The position numbers were made by a program, and so were the translations under genes. The notes beneath the pieces are model-generated. The model searched no databases. It was given only the letters and a program-made list of their open reading frames with translations, and was not told the DNA's origin. 64,000 bases of DNA, from positions 29,585,245 through 29,649,244 of the forward strand of contig OY848917.1 in NCBI GenBank assembly GCA_963693285.1. The letters run 5' to 3'. This document shows, piece by piece, positions 63,490 to 64,000 of the stretch; within the stretch, counting starts at the first letter, position 1, and every line of letters begins with the position of its first letter. The stretch comes from Xestospongia muta. Its lineage: Eukaryota; Porifera; Demospongiae; Haplosclerida; Petrosiidae.

Positions 63490-64000
63490 TTAAGCTGAGA
63501 AAAAGTACTTCATGTAACTTTCTTGAGTCTCCGAAGGATCAATGAAACCATCTCCATTTCTGTCAGCCGCTTTGAAATATGTGTCAATCATTTCCTGACT
63601 TGCATTAAATGCCTTGTAAAAGTGGGAGTACTCTTCATAAGAGATCACTCCATTTTTGTTGGCATCAATTACTTCAAAAACCATATCTGCTAATTCTTTC
63701 ACACGTTCTTTGGCATCAGGCTGAGAGACAAACTTCTTTGCTTGTTCTATAAACTCTTTTTTTGTAACTCCTTGTTCCTCTGCCAATGTGATAGACTGTA
63801 GTGTTTTGAAATAGTACTTTTCAGCATCTGGACTTTCATTTCGATAAGTTGCTATATTTTTAGCAACAAGAGCAATGTCAGCATTGCCAAGAATACCATT
63901 ATTATCTACATCTAGTAGATCAAAACGCATTTTCATTCTCTGAATCCAGGCAGGACTGTCAGTGAAGGAGGTAGCCATCCTGACTTGTGTAGGCAAGACC
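63490..64000 (-). CDS. EF-hand calcium-binding protein, second intact copy (5' end outside window)
   Basis: The open frame runs from the window edge (…VLPTQVRMATSF) to the stop at 63490-63492. EF1 DVDNNGILGNAD, EF3 DANKNGVISYEE and EF4 DRNGDGFIDPSE are all kept. It differs from the 60848-61405 copy by scattered substitutions only. The N-terminal presequence-like part probably continues outside the window, since the frame is open at the edge. Same proposed function: calcium buffering or sensing. Confidence 0.82.
   Translation of the reverse strand, partial: VLPTQVRMATSFTDSPAWIQRMKMRFDLLDVDNNGILGNADIALVAKNIATYRNESPDAEKYYFKTLQSITLAEEQGVTKKEFIEQAKKFVSQPDAKERVKELADMVFEVIDANKNGVISYEEYSHFYKAFNASQEMIDTYFKAADRNGDGFIDPSETQESYMKYFFSA

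Overview
The window looks like nuclear DNA of an early-branching animal, most likely a demosponge of the Amphimedon type. This is inference from gene content and style. The DNA is AT-rich, introns are numerous and often only 45-50 bp with standard GT-AG ends, and there are many ankyrin/death-domain genes, SWIM-type MULE transposon relics and tiny inverted-repeat elements. No bacterial operon features are seen. I built the gene models by joining exons through splice sites, reading phase and paralogue comparison; every main multi-exon model sums to a whole number of codons.

Positions 1-41930 hold one expanding gene family. A (1-6599, 5' end outside the window) encodes about eleven ankyrin repeats, a Roc-like GTPase domain, a COR-like region and a C-terminal death domain: the DAPK/ROCO layout without a kinase. 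B (34213-40254) is its close copy but carries a 2-bp frameshift and a lost exon. Between them lie two copies of a two-gene cassette: C+D (7959-17714) and E+F (21630-29605). C and E encode ankyrin-death-domain adaptors of 257 aa. D and F, starting only about 185 bp after them, encode ankyrin proteins that end in a single membrane helix (tail anchor). Relics of the same family lie at 18340-18500 and 41160-41930. Together the locus could supply a membrane-anchored ankyrin scaffold, a soluble death-domain adaptor and a GTPase-controlled death-domain hub. That joint role is a hypothesis.

Positions 29700-34200 and the gaps between cassettes hold decayed transposons: a Ty3/gypsy pol relic, foldback elements, a GC-rich island between direct repeats, and duplicated flanks.

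Positions 42200-55330 hold unrelated genes. There is an intronless AlkB-like dioxygenase (42282-42812) and a complete 31-exon ABCC4/MRP4-like transporter of 1314 aa (43439-52052). On the minus strand lie the last six exons of a CPSF73 (CPSF3) homologue (52567-55321), with no catalytic part in view.

Positions 55440-64000 hold a decayed MULE/SWIM transposon with a hAT fragment inside it, a Ty3/gypsy RT fragment, and a minus-strand array of EF-hand (sarcoplasmic calcium-binding protein-like) genes: one intact, one running off the window end and one pseudogene.
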